Shown here in pieces: positions 37,754 through 46,036 of a stretch of DNA of 64,000 bases. Both the position numbers and the translations under genes were made by a program. Origin of the DNA: GCA-2720975 sp964467985 (GTDB lineage Bacteria > Planctomycetota > UBA1135 > GCA-002686595); NCBI GenBank assembly GCA_964467985.1, contig CAYXTP010000011.1:62001-126000 (forward strand), in the 5' to 3' direction. Numbering within the stretch: the first letter of the stretch is position 1; the number at the start of each line of letters is the position of its first letter. The notes beneath the pieces are model-generated. The model was given only the letters and a program-made list of their open reading frames with translations, was not told where the DNA came from and did no database searches.

Positions 37754-39067
37754 ATGATCATCGAATGCACTTCGTGCGGCGCACGCGCCAAGCTCCCCGA
37801 CAGCAAGGAAGGCGCCAAGGTGCGCTGCGGCGAATGCGGCCGCGTCTACGTGGCCCACCCGCCCGGTGCTCGCCGCGGCTCGCGCGCCCGCAAGGAAGAC
37901 CCCACGAAGTACTTCATTATAGGTGGTGCCGTCCTGGTGTTTGGGCTGGTCATGCTGATTACCAACCGGGCCAAAGACGACCCGCCGGTGGTCGCCGCCC
38001 CCGAACCCGAGCCCGAGTTGGACACGGCCCCTGCGCGGGGTTGGGACTCCCCGCACGTGGTGTTCGCACGGCAGTTGCACGACCTGGCCTTCTCGCGCAA
38101 CACGTCCAAGCTGTTCGTGTTGCTCGACTTTCCCCGAATCCATGCGCACACCCAGGCCGCATTGGCGGAGCCCGCCGCAGAAGGCGCAGCCGACCTCGCA
38201 GCCGACCTCGCAGGCCTGAGCTGGGAATCGCTAGACGGTGCGAGTCAGTCAGCGTTTAAGAACGAGGTTGTCGATGCGTTCGTCTCCGATGAAGGCGAGA
38301 TGGCCGTCTCCAAGTGGAAGCCCTATGACGGCGACGTCGAGGCAGAAAGCGAGGACATGGCCATCGTGCGTGTCCACATGCAGTCGCGCAGCGGAGATCC
38401 CGAAGTCTTCGACCGCTGGATGGAGTGGGAGTTGGTACGGGGCAAGGACCTACGCTGGAGGGCCTGGCGCTGGGAACGCTGGATTTCTCCTGAAGAGCAG
38501 AAGCGCGAACGGGTGGCACGGGCCAAGAAAACTGTTCGCAAGACCCTTTCCGATGGCTCCGAAGTGATTGAGGCCGAGGTGCGGGTGGACATCGAGTACC
38601 ACGAGGAAACCACACCAGAGCAAATTGCCCAGACCGAGAGCCTGATCGACCAACTGATCGACCTCGATGCCGGCCCCAAAGAACTCACAGCCGCCAACAA
38701 GGGCTTGGAAGAACTCGGAAAACACGCCGTGCCTGGCCTGCTCAAGCGCATGGGGGGGATTCCACTGGACACCGAGGACAACGCGATCCGGTTGAACTTG
38801 ATCCACCGCTCGCTGACCGAAATCACGGGTTACCAGACGACGTTCACCGTGCACGTGGCCATGGGGGGCACCGAGGAGCGCATGGACTCCGGCATCAAGC
38901 AGTGGTTCGGTTGGTATGAACGCAAGTGGAAGCGTTTCTGGCGCGACGCAGATAAGATCGAAGAAGAAGAGGATCCCCTCTGGGACAACCCCAATTACAA
39001 GCCACGCAATGAGAACGAGAGACGTCGCATGGAAGAGCAGCGACGCAAGAACGACGGCGGACGGTAA
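37754..39067 (+). CDS. MJ0042-type zinc-ribbon transmembrane protein (first of a tandem pair)
   Basis: 437 residues from ATG 37754, with GAGGA ten bases upstream. Residues 1-35 form a zinc ribbon with two CxxC knuckles (CTSCGARAKLP and RCGECGRVYV). A basic linker and one membrane helix (YFIIGGAVLVFGLVMLI) follow, then a large C-terminal domain of mixed charge with long helical, coiled-coil-like stretches (for example EQIAQTESLIDQLIDLDAG). The topology predicts a cytoplasmic ribbon and a periplasmic body. No enzyme motif is visible. The neighbour at 39142 has the same architecture, so the two likely work together. Confidence 0.78.
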   Translation: MIIECTSCGARAKLPDSKEGAKVRCGECGRVYVAHPPGARRGSRARKEDPTKYFIIGGAVLVFGLVMLITNRAKDDPPVVAAPEPEPELDTAPARGWDSPHVVFARQLHDLAFSRNTSKLFVLLDFPRIHAHTQAALAEPAAEGAADLAADLAGLSWESLDGASQSAFKNEVVDAFVSDEGEMAVSKWKPYDGDVEAESEDMAIVRVHMQSRSGDPEVFDRWMEWELVRGKDLRWRAWRWERWISPEEQKRERVARAKKTVRKTLSDGSEVIEAEVRVDIEYHEETTPEQIAQTESLIDQLIDLDAGPKELTAANKGLEELGKHAVPGLLKRMGGIPLDTEDNAIRLNLIHRSLTEITGYQTTFTVHVAMGGTEERMDSGIKQWFGWYERKWKRFWRDADKIEEEEDPLWDNPNYKPRNENERRRMEEQRRKNDGGR

Positions 39068-39141
39068 GTTCAGAGCGAGTCAACCCTCGATTCCCAGCCC
39101 CTCGCGTCCCAGCGACGCCTGACCCCTAACGAGATCCCCGG

Positions 39142-40401
39142 ATGCAGTACCGAGTTGGCACCTGCGCGAGTTGTAACGCCACCTTCAAGGTTCCCGCGAC
39201 CTTCCCCGCCGACAAAGCCAAGTGCAAATCCTGCGCCGATGGCGTGGTGGAGATCGGTCCGCCGGTGGACGAGCCTGAGCCCAAGAAGGAGTCCTTCGAG
39301 GAGTACGTCCCCTCGGGCAAATCTGGGAAATCGGGTCCCAGCATGATGGAGAAACTGCGTGCCCAGCGTGCGGAGGATGCCGCTGCGGCAGCCCCTCCGG
39401 TGCCCTCCCGCAAGCCAGCCGAGGCGAAGTCCGAGAAGGCCAAAGAAGACAAGCCCAAGCGAGCTGGTTCGGGCAAGAAGGGCGTACGTACCCGTCGTGG
39501 GTCGGGCAAGCCGGCACGCTCCGGCGGCCGGCGCTCGGGAGCGGTTGCCGATGATGGAGAGGACCATGGCGGCGGCACCTCGGGTCGCTGGCAGCCCCGC
39601 AAGAAGAAGAGCCCCCTGCCGATGTTGGGATCCTTCGCCGGCGCCTTGATTGCGGTGTTCTTGGTATGGAAATTTGTGATTGCCCCCAACGCGACCGAAG
39701 AAACTCCGGTGGACAACACCGTCGCCGAGGCCGGCGAGAACTCGGACAGCACGACAGATTCCACGCAGACGTCTGACGACCCCGATGAGGGCGCGGCGGA
39801 TGAGACCGCCGAGGACCTCCCCGTGGAAACCGGACCCGACGAGACGGCTGCCGACACCACCACGACGGACGATACGCCGGAGGAAACGGCGAAGCCCGAG
39901 CGCAAGTACGACCCATCCAGCGTCGACCTGTCAGACCTGGAGGTCTTTGGCCCCCAGGAAGGCACGACTCCCGAGGAGTGGAGCGATATTCAACAGTTGA
40001 CAGCCACGGCCATCGATCCGGATGCGGGCGCCGCAGGCTCCCGAGCCGTCAAGAAGATAATCGAGACCTACGGGCCCAAGGCCTTCGGATCGATCGTCAA
40101 TCGCATGGCCACCCTCGACTACTCCACCGAACAGGGATTCCGTGACGGCGACGTGCTGCAGCGGGCGCTGATGGACATCTCGAACGGCAAGAATGCCGGT
40201 TGGGCCTACAGCACCTCCGACAAGGACCACGTCTTTAACAAGAAGGTCGTCGTTCTGTTGCACAAGGTTTGGTCCCGTGCGCGCACGGACGAGGCCTACT
40301 GGCTGAACTACTCCAAGCAGGACAAGGCTGCCGAGGACAAGGAAGACGCGGCCGAGATGAGCGACGACGACCTCGACGCCCTGGACGACATCGACTTCTA
40401 G
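39142..40401 (+). CDS. MJ0042-type zinc-ribbon transmembrane protein (second of a tandem pair)
   Basis: 419 residues. The N-terminal ribbon has CASCNATFKVP and KCKSCADG. A Lys/Arg/Ala-rich linker (KPAEAKSEKAKEDKPKRAGS) leads to one membrane helix (MLGSFAGALIAVFLVWKFVI), then a low-complexity Thr/Asp/Glu stretch of about 70 residues, and a folded part of about 120 residues ending in a very acidic tail (DDDLDALDDIDF). It shares the ribbon-linker-helix-periplasmic layout with the gene at 37754 but little sequence beyond that. Its TAG is part of a CTAG shared with the convergent ggt stop. Confidence 0.78.
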   Translation: MQYRVGTCASCNATFKVPATFPADKAKCKSCADGVVEIGPPVDEPEPKKESFEEYVPSGKSGKSGPSMMEKLRAQRAEDAAAAAPPVPSRKPAEAKSEKAKEDKPKRAGSGKKGVRTRRGSGKPARSGGRRSGAVADDGEDHGGGTSGRWQPRKKKSPLPMLGSFAGALIAVFLVWKFVIAPNATEETPVDNTVAEAGENSDSTTDSTQTSDDPDEGAADETAEDLPVETGPDETAADTTTTDDTPEETAKPERKYDPSSVDLSDLEVFGPQEGTTPEEWSDIQQLTATAIDPDAGAAGSRAVKKIIETYGPKAFGSIVNRMATLDYSTEQGFRDGDVLQRALMDISNGKNAGWAYSTSDKDHVFNKKVVVLLHKVWSRARTDEAYWLNYSKQDKAAEDKEDAAEMSDDDLDALDDIDF

Positions 40402-42272
40402 TCCGTGTCCCGGGGCCGCTCGGGACGAGACATGGGCTGACCCTCAATGCCCGCCACGCCCCCCGCTCGGGGATCGCTCACGGCGTAGACCCTGCCACCG
40501 GGCACGATGTGGATCGCTTGGATCGAGCCAAAGCCCCAGCTCGTGGCCCACTCCACTTGCTGGCCGTGGTCACGCACCAGACGCTCGACCAAGTCGGTGT
40601 CCCACTCCGGTTCGAGCCGGGTTGCCGGAGGCACCCACTGCTGGTGAATGCGCGGGGCGCGCACGGCCGACTCCAGGTCTTGTCCATAGCCCAGCACGCG
40701 CAAGATGACCTGGGCCACCGAGGTGATAATGCGCGGTCCACCCGGGGCCCCAAGCACTAACGTCACCTGCCCTGCGCTGTCGCGCACAACGGTGGGACTC
40801 ATTGAAGAGAGCGGGCGCTTGCCCGGCAGCAGTTGGTTGGCCTGGCCACCGACGAGCCCAAACATGTTCGGAGTTCCCGGCTTGATGGAAAAGTCATCCA
40901 GCTCGTTGTTCAACAGAAAACCCGCACCCGGGACGAGGATTCCGCTGCCGTAGGAGGCGTTCAAGGTCGTCGTCAGGCTGACCGCGTTGCCTCCGCGGTC
41001 GACCACAGACAAGTGGGTGGTTTCCGAACTCTCCTCGGGTGCGAGTGTCAGAGGCAATACGTCCGCGCGGGCCATCTCGCCGATCCCAACGCGACGCTCT
41101 GCGATCCATGCAGGTGAGAGCAACTCGGCCACCGGCACGGCGTAGAAGTCCGGGTCGCCCAGGTGTTGGGCGCGGTCCGCAAACGCGCAACGCATGGCCT
41201 CAATCCACCAGTGCAAGCCCCTGGGAGTCAGCCCGACGTCCCCCTGCTGCGTGGCATCGCGCTCGGAGTCCAACGCGAAGCCCTCCAAGATCCCGAGCAC
41301 CTGCAAGACAACCAGCCCGCCCGAACTCGGAGGGCCCATGCCGATAACCTGATGCCCACGGAACCAACCAGCTAGGGGTTCGCGATGCTTGACCTCGTAA
41401 CCCTTTAGATCGGCGGCGGTCATTCCCTGACTTTGGGTGACTCCATTCATGCGTCGGTCTGCGGCCTCCAGCGCCTGCAAGATCGCCGCGCCCACGGGGC
41501 CCTCGTAGAAGGCCTGCGGGCCTGAGCGGGCCAACTCCTCCAAAGTGAGCTTGAGTTCTGGCTGCCTCAGCCGCATCCCGATTTCCAAGGGCTGGCCACC
41601 GGGGAAGAATAGGCGCCGAGCTGCTGGGTCGCGCGTCAATCGTGATTGGCGCTCCCATTGACTGCGCAGGGATCGGGCCAGCCAGGCGTCCACCAGGAAC
41701 CCCTCGTCGGCCAGGCGGATGGCCGGGGCCAACAATTCCTTGAACGTGAAGCGCCCCGAGCCGTGCTGGCTGAACAGCTCGTAGAGTCCGGCGGGCGAAC
41801 CCGGGATTCCGACAGCCAGCGGGGTCCCCAGGGAGCGCTCCGACACGACCTCACCCGCTTCGTCCAGATACAAACGCGCTTCGTAACCGGCGGGAGCCTG
41901 CTCGCGGAAATCGAGGGAGGTGGGGTCCCCTTCGGCGGGAACCCAGAGGGCGAATCCCCCGCCGCCTAGGTTGCCAGCCCTGGGCAAGACCACGGCCAGG
42001 GTCAGCGCGGTGGCCACCGCTGCGTCCGCTGCGTTGCCGCCGCGTTCCAGGAAGTGCAAGCCAACGGCGGTGGCCAGGGGGTGCTCGCTTACCACGGCCC
42101 CGCGCTGCGGAACGCGACTGCCCGTCAATCGATCCAAGGGGTCCGGAGCCTGACAAGCGCACACCCACAGCAAGCTGGCGCACCACGGGCGCCAGTCGCC
42201 ACGCCGGAGGAAGTGTTTGATCGAGAATCCCGAAGCGCCCGCAGCGACCTCAGACACTCCGCTTCTCACCAT
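40398..42272 (-). CDS. ggt: Gamma-glutamyltransferase
   Basis: 624 residues. It has a probable lipoprotein signal (PWCASLLWVCACQAPD). The N-terminal-nucleophile hydrolase fold is indicated by GGNAADAAVATALTLAVVLP, GNLGGGGFALWVP and the autocleavage/catalytic Thr in ETTHLSVVDRGGNAVSLTTT. PLSSMSPTVV and LGAPGGPRIITSV also match. The proenzyme self-cleaves before that Thr and acts on glutathione or gamma-glutamyl peptides in the periplasm. The start used lies 23 bases inside the upstream NIL-domain gene; a later GTG is possible. It is co-transcribed with the genes at 42250 and 42538. Confidence 0.92.
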   Translation of the reverse strand: MVRSGVSEVAAGASGFSIKHFLRRGDWRPWCASLLWVCACQAPDPLDRLTGSRVPQRGAVVSEHPLATAVGLHFLERGGNAADAAVATALTLAVVLPRAGNLGGGGFALWVPAEGDPTSLDFREQAPAGYEARLYLDEAGEVVSERSLGTPLAVGIPGSPAGLYELFSQHGSGRFTFKELLAPAIRLADEGFLVDAWLARSLRSQWERQSRLTRDPAARRLFFPGGQPLEIGMRLRQPELKLTLEELARSGPQAFYEGPVGAAILQALEAADRRMNGVTQSQGMTAADLKGYEVKHREPLAGWFRGHQVIGMGPPSSGGLVVLQVLGILEGFALDSERDATQQGDVGLTPRGLHWWIEAMRCAFADRAQHLGDPDFYAVPVAELLSPAWIAERRVGIGEMARADVLPLTLAPEESSETTHLSVVDRGGNAVSLTTTLNASYGSGILVPGAGFLLNNELDDFSIKPGTPNMFGLVGGQANQLLPGKRPLSSMSPTVVRDSAGQVTLVLGAPGGPRIITSVAQVILRVLGYGQDLESAVRAPRIHQQWVPPATRLEPEWDTDLVERLVRDHGQQVEWATSWGFGSIQAIHIVPGGRVYAVSDPRAGGVAGIEGQPMSRPERPRDTD

Positions 42273-42501
42273 CCGCAGTCATTTCCTCCACCTTCACGCC
42301 CTTCTCTACCAAGTAGGCCACTGCGGACTCGATCTGTTGGGGATCCCCTTCAATCTCGACCGCCACGAGGGCCACGGCGTCGTCGATCGAAGCTGCACGA
42401 ATGTTGGGCACGACCCCAAACTTTTCACCCAAGGTATGGCTGATGATGGGCTCGGAGATGTGCTCTTGGGGGAACGTGCAGAAGAACTTGCGGGGGCTCA
42501 T
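42250..42501 (-). CDS. NIL-domain protein
   Basis: 83 residues, a stand-alone NIL domain: F-x-x-E-HISEPIISHTLGEKFGVV, then NIRAASIDDAVALVAVEIEG and AVAYLVEKGVKVEEM. NIL domains are ferredoxin-like folds found C-terminal in methionine ABC ATPases, where they bind the amino acid, and in some ferredoxin or sulfur-metabolism proteins. Here it is free-standing and overlaps the start of ggt. A link to sulfur amino acids (methionine sensing, glutathione breakdown by Ggt) is tempting but inferred only from the neighbourhood. Confidence 0.82.
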   Translation of the reverse strand: MSPRKFFCTFPQEHISEPIISHTLGEKFGVVPNIRAASIDDAVALVAVEIEGDPQQIESAVAYLVEKGVKVEEMTADGEKRSV

Positions 42502-42537
42502 ATTGAAGTGAGAGAAGTCGGATACTCGGTTGCGACC

Positions 42538-43161
42538 CTAGGGGGCGGATCGCGCCTCCCATTGTATGCCCATCCAACTCACAAGGCACCCAAGCAGCAG
42601 GGTAAGTGGCCCTGCCAGAGCCCCCCTCCAAGGCAGGCGTAGGAGCGGATCGATGGAGTCCGCGCCCGCAGGCGTGTAAACGGCAGGATGGCGCATCCAG
42701 TCGACGCCCGCGCATTCCAATACGAGAGAAGCGGGAGAGAGATCCAGAAAGTGAGCCGCCCATGCAGGAGACCAGGGTGCAGGTCCCGTGAGCCCACCCA
42801 TGGATGGCAGCGCAGTCAAGAATAGCCCCACGAGGAGCAGGCTTGAGGCCCAAGTCAGACCGCGTCCCGGCCAGGCTCGTCCAATCCCCCAGCCGACGCC
42901 AAAGAGACCGGCCAGGACCAATCCACCGTACGCCAGCTCAAGTCCGCCAGCCAACGGAGGAAGGAGGCAGGCCAGCCAACCCAATGGAACGAACCATCCT
43001 GTGAGCCCCTGGTCTGCGGCCAGCGCACCCGCTGGAGCGGCCCAGAGGGAGAGCCAAATCAGCGCCGTGACACCGACTCGCTTGGAGTCCATGCCCAGCG
43101 GGACAACCGCCAGTCCCAGGGCGAACAGACCAAGCAGATAGAAAATACGGCGCGGCGCCAT
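42538..43161 (-). CDS. Polytopic membrane protein of unknown function
   Basis: 207 residues from ATG 43159-43161. There are about six hydrophobic segments (for example YLLGLFALGLAVVPLG, VTALIWLSLWAAPAGALAA, LAYGGLVLAGLFGVGWGIG and LTWASSLLLVGLFLTALPS), with few charged residues. It is not recognised as a member of a known transporter family. It is first in a minus-strand set with the NIL protein (36 bases on) and ggt, and divergent from the C39-like gene with an 81-base spacer. Confidence 0.65.
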   Translation of the reverse strand: MAPRRIFYLLGLFALGLAVVPLGMDSKRVGVTALIWLSLWAAPAGALAADQGLTGWFVPLGWLACLLPPLAGGLELAYGGLVLAGLFGVGWGIGRAWPGRGLTWASSLLLVGLFLTALPSMGGLTGPAPWSPAWAAHFLDLSPASLVLECAGVDWMRHPAVYTPAGADSIDPLLRLPWRGALAGPLTLLLGCLVSWMGIQWEARSAP

Positions 43162-43242
43162 GGTCGCATTCTCCACTCTGAGCCATGGGAAACCAGGGAG
43201 TTCCTGGACAGACACCCTGTCGGCCCGGCCAAATGGCATCCC

Positions 43243-44319
43243 ATGCGACGCCTGTGCACCCTGCTGCTGTGGACGGCCTGTGCGGCCCCGTCCGGACTCG
43301 ACGTCAATGCGGCCCCAGCCTTCAAGGAGCCGCTGCACCGCTTCTTCTGGGGAGTACCGCGCGACATCGGAGCGGGCGCAAGGATTCTGCGGGGCGACCT
43401 CGATCTGGAGCGGCAGTGCCTGAAGCTGGAGGCCGGGGGCGAGTACACCTCCGCCGCGCTGGACCCGAGCGGCGCCTTTGACGAGTTGCTCATGTCCTGG
43501 AACGTCGAGGTTCCAAAAGGAGCAGGTGTGATCCTGCAAGTCGCCGTGCAAGGCGCGGGTCCCTGGTCGCCGTGGTTGCACCTGGCCGACTGGGGGCAGG
43601 TCGAGCGCACCGACCTTCGTCGACAGTTCGAACACGGGGAGGTCCACGTAGACATTCTGAAGCTAGAGCAGCCCATGGCACGCGCCCGCTACCGCATTCT
43701 CGCGGTGGGCGCCCAGCCAGAGGAGCCCGTGCGGGTTTGGCGCACGACCCTGGTCTTCAGTTCTCGGTCGGAGATTCGGCAACGCTTCGCCTCCAGAAAG
43801 CTCGCCGCAACCCAGGGACTCTACTTGACCGTTCCGAGCCTCAGCCAACAGGACGCGGCGCCAGAATTGGCCCCGCGTATCTGTTCTCCGACCAGCGTGG
43901 CCATGGCCTTGGCCCATGCGGGTCAAGCGACTACTCCCACCGAGGTGGCACGGGTCGTCTACGACCGCGAGCATGACATCTACGGCAATTGGGTGCGCGC
44001 CGTGCAGGGCGCATTCGAATTCGGTGTGCCTGGACGCCTGGTGCGCCTGTCTTCATGGAGCGCAGTCGAGCACTTCATCCAGCAGGGTTTGCCCCTGATC
44101 GTGAGTATCAAGGTTCGACCCGGCGAATTGACCGGGGCTCCCTATGTCAGCACGGCAGGACACCTACTGGTCATCACCGGCTTGGATGGACGCGGCGGCG
44201 TCGAGGTCAATGACCCGGCGGCAGCGACGGAGTCAGGCGTTGCGCGCACCTACGCGCAACACGAACTGGAACAGGTCTGGATGGCCCGCGGCGGCGTGGC
44301 CTACATAATCGGTCGCTAG
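43243..44319 (+). CDS. Secreted C39-like cysteine peptidase
   Basis: 358 residues. A lipoprotein-type start (LCTLLLWTACAAPSG) is followed by a beta-rich N-terminal domain of about 150 residues (GEYTSAALDPSGAFDELLMS, VPKGAGVILQVAVQG). A papain-like C39 family domain then has the catalytic Cys214 in ICSPTSVAMALAHAG, His307 in STAGHLLVITGLDG and Asp324 in VEVNDPAAA. Stand-alone C39_2-type peptidases are secreted and of mostly unknown substrate. No bacteriocin transporter or GG-leader peptide is nearby, so toxin processing is unlikely. Its TAG is shared in a CTAG with the convergent symporter stop. Confidence 0.85.
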   Translation: MRRLCTLLLWTACAAPSGLDVNAAPAFKEPLHRFFWGVPRDIGAGARILRGDLDLERQCLKLEAGGEYTSAALDPSGAFDELLMSWNVEVPKGAGVILQVAVQGAGPWSPWLHLADWGQVERTDLRRQFEHGEVHVDILKLEQPMARARYRILAVGAQPEEPVRVWRTTLVFSSRSEIRQRFASRKLAATQGLYLTVPSLSQQDAAPELAPRICSPTSVAMALAHAGQATTPTEVARVVYDREHDIYGNWVRAVQGAFEFGVPGRLVRLSSWSAVEHFIQQGLPLIVSIKVRPGELTGAPYVSTAGHLLVITGLDGRGGVEVNDPAAATESGVARTYAQHELEQVWMARGGVAYIIGR

Positions 44320-46034
44320 CTGCTGGGTTCCTCGCCAGGCTCCATGGCCAAGGCACCCAAGAAGGTCACCAACGCTCCCAGAGGGACGTACCAGGGCCAG
44401 GGCAGGCTCCCTCCCCCGGACAATTCCCCGTAGCGACACAGCCACTCGACGAACCCGAGCCCCAGCAGCAGTACCAGTGTTCCGCGCAAGTCGCCGCCGT
44501 CCTTGCTCAATTTCAGGACCCAAGCCAACCCGATCAAGGCCGAGCCGGTGTGCACGCTAGCCAGCGCCCAGGGTTCGTGCCAGACCAAGGCAAAGACGGC
44601 CAGGACGGAGAGCGGAGCTGACCAGAGAAGGCCGCGACCGCGGGGGCGCAGGGGCAAGAAGGCCAGGAAGAAGGCACCCAACAAGGCACCACCTGTGTAC
44701 CCAGCCATGGCCAACGCCAGGTCGAGGATCGAGTCGTAACGCTCCGCCACCTTGTCCACGGCCACGGCCGCGGCACAAAGCACGAATCCCCAGACGAGCA
44801 CGAGCCCACGCGAAACACGCAGGGTGCGCGCCTCTTCACTTGACTCGTCTTGAAGGCTACCGGCGGCGGCCAATTGTCTTCTACGCCGCGGCAGGTACAG
44901 GGTGGCCAGGGTGGTTTGGGAGAGGGCAGCTAGGATTGAGTCCAAGCTCGAAATGGCTGCGGCGAGAGCGCCGACAATCACCAGTCCCTTCAACCCGGGC
45001 CTCACGACCTGCATGACAAAAATCGGAAGCACTCGATCCGGCCGCTCCGCTACAAGCGCTGCATTGCCATCGGAGAGAGGGAACTGCTTGTAGTACGCCC
45101 ACAGAGCTACCCCCACCAGAGCCACGGCGAGGATGATCCCCACAGCGGCGATCGATGCCACGATCGCTTTGCGCGCCTCCTTGGGGCCACGGCAACAGAA
45201 CAGGCGCTGGGCCATGAGTTGGTCGCAGCCGTAGGGTCCGATCTGTCCCCAAGAGGCGACAAATAGGGCGATCCATAGGGTGAACGGGCGGGAAGGGTCC
45301 GTGCTCGTGTCAATCCAGTCGAACTTGCCCGCGCTCCAGCCATCCACCATGGCGGCTCCCAGACTGCCACCTACCTCGGCCAGGGACTGGTGGACAGTCC
45401 ACAGAGTCACGACGATGCCCACGAAGAACAGGCCGAAGAGCACCACGTCGGTCCAGATCACGGTGGCGATGCCCCCCATCCACGTCCACGCGACGGCCAC
45501 GATTCCGATCAGCGCCACGGCACAGATCAAGGATGATAGGCCCGTCCAAGTTGCGACGACTGCCAGCTGTTCGGCCAGCAAGACCTCCAACACCAGAGCC
45601 GTCAAGTACACACGCGCACTCTGTCCCAGAATACCCCCAAGCGTGAACAGGGCCGTCGTCATGCCGCGTGCTCGGTTGCCCAAGCGGCGCGCCACATAGT
45701 CGTAGGGGCTGTAGATCTCTCGTTCGTAGTAGGCGGGAACGAGCACGTAGCCGACGAACAGTCGCGCCAGCAGTGAACCGATCAGCACAATTTGCAAGTA
45801 GTGCAGGTTGCCACCTTCACGAAAGACAACCGACGGGAAGGAGATGTAGGTCACCGCGCTGATTTCGGTGGCCACGATCGACGCCGCCACGGCATACCAG
45901 GGCAGATTGCGCCCGCCCAAGAAGAAGTCGCGCACGTTCTTTTGCCGGCCTGCAAGGCGCTCCCCCAGCACCGTGGTCCCGATGAGGATGGCCGCCACAA
46001 GCGACCAGTCCAAGGCGGTGAAACCAGCTCCCAT
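44316..46034 (-). CDS. Sodium:solute symporter (SSS family)
   Basis: 572 residues from ATG 46032-46034. About 13-14 helices. The SSS pattern shows in DFFLGGRNLPWYAVAASIVA followed by TEISAVTYISFP, in YEREIYSPYDYVARRLGNRAR, and in VGALAAAISSLDSILAALSQ, which supplies Na2-site Ser residues. It is last in the amino-sugar operon, three bases after the kinase gene. Uptake of GlcNAc, GlcN or sialic acid, as in NanT/NagX-type SSS members, is inferred from the neighbours. Confidence 0.9.
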   Translation of the reverse strand: MGAGFTALDWSLVAAILIGTTVLGERLAGRQKNVRDFFLGGRNLPWYAVAASIVATEISAVTYISFPSVVFREGGNLHYLQIVLIGSLLARLFVGYVLVPAYYEREIYSPYDYVARRLGNRARGMTTALFTLGGILGQSARVYLTALVLEVLLAEQLAVVATWTGLSSLICAVALIGIVAVAWTWMGGIATVIWTDVVLFGLFFVGIVVTLWTVHQSLAEVGGSLGAAMVDGWSAGKFDWIDTSTDPSRPFTLWIALFVASWGQIGPYGCDQLMAQRLFCCRGPKEARKAIVASIAAVGIILAVALVGVALWAYYKQFPLSDGNAALVAERPDRVLPIFVMQVVRPGLKGLVIVGALAAAISSLDSILAALSQTTLATLYLPRRRRQLAAAGSLQDESSEEARTLRVSRGLVLVWGFVLCAAAVAVDKVAERYDSILDLALAMAGYTGGALLGAFFLAFLPLRPRGRGLLWSAPLSVLAVFALVWHEPWALASVHTGSALIGLAWVLKLSKDGGDLRGTLVLLLGLGFVEWLCRYGELSGGGSLPWPWYVPLGALVTFLGALAMEPGEEPSS

Positions 46035-46036
46035 GC

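Noticed and set aside
43243..44319. C39 peptidase as part of a bacteriocin export system
   Set aside because: There is no fused or adjacent ABC exporter and no double-glycine leader peptide nearby; the protein has its own signal and an N-terminal beta domain.
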